Assembly (NCBI GenBank): GCA_047639615.1
Contig: JBLIOL010000119.1
Coordinates: forward strand, 1-14,379
Reading direction: 5' to 3'
DNA: 14,379 nt
Source of the DNA: CAYWNK01 sp047639615
GTDB taxonomy: Bacteria; Planctomycetota; UBA1135; GCA-002686595
In this document: positions 14,028 to 14,379 of the stretch, one piece after another
How positions within the stretch are numbered: position 1 is the stretch's first letter
Layout: the number at the start of each line of letters is the position of its first letter
Notes under the pieces: model-generated
Database searches by the model: none
What the model saw: only the letters and a program-made list of their open reading frames with translations
Told to the model about the DNA's origin: nothing
Position numbers and translations under genes: made by a program

Positions 14028-14379
14028 ATGAAAGCACTCCTAGTTGCGGCGGTGCTGTTCGTGTCGCCGGCGCTCGCGCCTGATGTGTGCGAGAAGTGTG
14101 ATCCGAAGAAGCTCTGTCAGCCCCATGCGCAGCAGGAGGACGCCTTACTCGATGGCTTGCAGGCTGAGCTGGCCAAGGGCGATGTGCGCGATCGGCTCGA
14201 AGCCTTGCGCGCGCTGGCGGAGCTGACCTTCGAGCATGAGAACTGTCGTACGAAGGCGGTGGCCAAGGCGCTCATCGCGGCTCTCGATGATCCGGCCCTG
14301 CGCGTGCGCACGAAAGTGCTCGGGATGTTGGTGGATGGGCAGCACGCGGAGCTCACGATCACGACCCTCGTCAGCCGGC
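14028..14379 (+). CDS. Secreted HEAT-repeat-like protein, N-terminal part
   Basis: The frame opens at ATG 14028 and runs off the window after about 117 codons. The leader M-K-A-L-L-V-A-A-V-L-F-V-S-P-A-L-A is a good signal peptide with likely cleavage after residue 17. The mature start has C21-E-K-C24-x5-C30-Q-P-H33, a possible metal or disulfide cluster. Then come amphipathic helices such as V-R-D-R-L-E-A-L-R-A-L-A-E-L and A-L-I-A-A-L-D-D-P-A-L-R-V-R-T-K-V-L, the pattern of HEAT/ARM-type helical repeats. These usually act as protein-binding scaffolds. The gene begins two bases after the preceding stop, implying one operon. Confidence 0.7.
   Translation, partial: MKALLVAAVLFVSPALAPDVCEKCDPKKLCQPHAQQEDALLDGLQAELAKGDVRDRLEALRALAELTFEHENCRTKAVAKALIAALDDPALRVRTKVLGMLVDGQHAELTITTLVSR

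Noticed and set aside
1..14379. CRISPR array, tRNA or rRNA genes, phage or defence genes
   Set aside because: No regularly spaced direct repeats, no tRNA-like cloverleaf and no rRNA segment were recognised, and no protein resembles known defence or phage families.

Overview
The window is GC-rich, almost fully coding and mostly one-directional (16 of 17 genes recognised here lie on the + strand). Several secreted proteins with short signal peptides, a membrane SpoIIE-type phosphatase, an ECF sigma factor with a membrane partner, and sparse Shine-Dalgarno sequences (many starts read CC-ATG) are compatible with a Planctomycetota-like environmental bacterium. This placement is an inference from style, not from a marker gene.

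Layout. 1-4677 is a housekeeping run: the 3' end of pgsA, pgpA coupled to it by a 4-base overlap (consecutive phosphatidylglycerol steps), a HAMP/SpoIIE-type phosphatase, a small MazG-like protein with a cysteine tail, and primosomal helicase priA. 4678-4966 is intergenic and holds a structured inverted-repeat element. 4967-6007 is an acidic secreted protein that converges on a minus-strand multi-pass membrane protein (6013-6867). A divergent intergenic region leads into an ECF sigma factor and an overlapping four-helix membrane protein that may control it (7015-8098). 8186-11962 looks like one transcription unit: a secreted alpha/beta hydrolase, a histidine-rich membrane protein, a thioredoxin-like protein and a small membrane protein. 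12150-14025 carries two tandem paralogous membrane proteins, followed by the start of a secreted HEAT-like protein that runs off the window.

Main discovery. The thioredoxin-like gene (10212-11549) has an in-frame TGA exactly where the first cysteine of the redox CxxC motif belongs (W-U-A-G-C). The same frame stays open for 385 codons after it. A hairpin with a GGTCT loop, as in the E. coli fdhF SECIS, starts 7 bases after the TGA. The best reading is one 445-residue selenoprotein, which ordinary gene calling would split in two. Its C-terminal domain carries a C-x6-C pair resembling DsbD-alpha, so one exported chain may hold both a Sec thioredoxin and a thiol partner.

Second discovery. Three intergenic inverted-repeat elements (4736-4901, 11959-12058, 12990-13156) are each bounded by CTAG. 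The first and third share internal motifs at identical offsets despite different termini, so they belong to one structured repeat family. The third lies between the tandem paralogs. Removing it in silico gives an empty site in which the upstream gene ends in TAA three bases before the downstream ATG.
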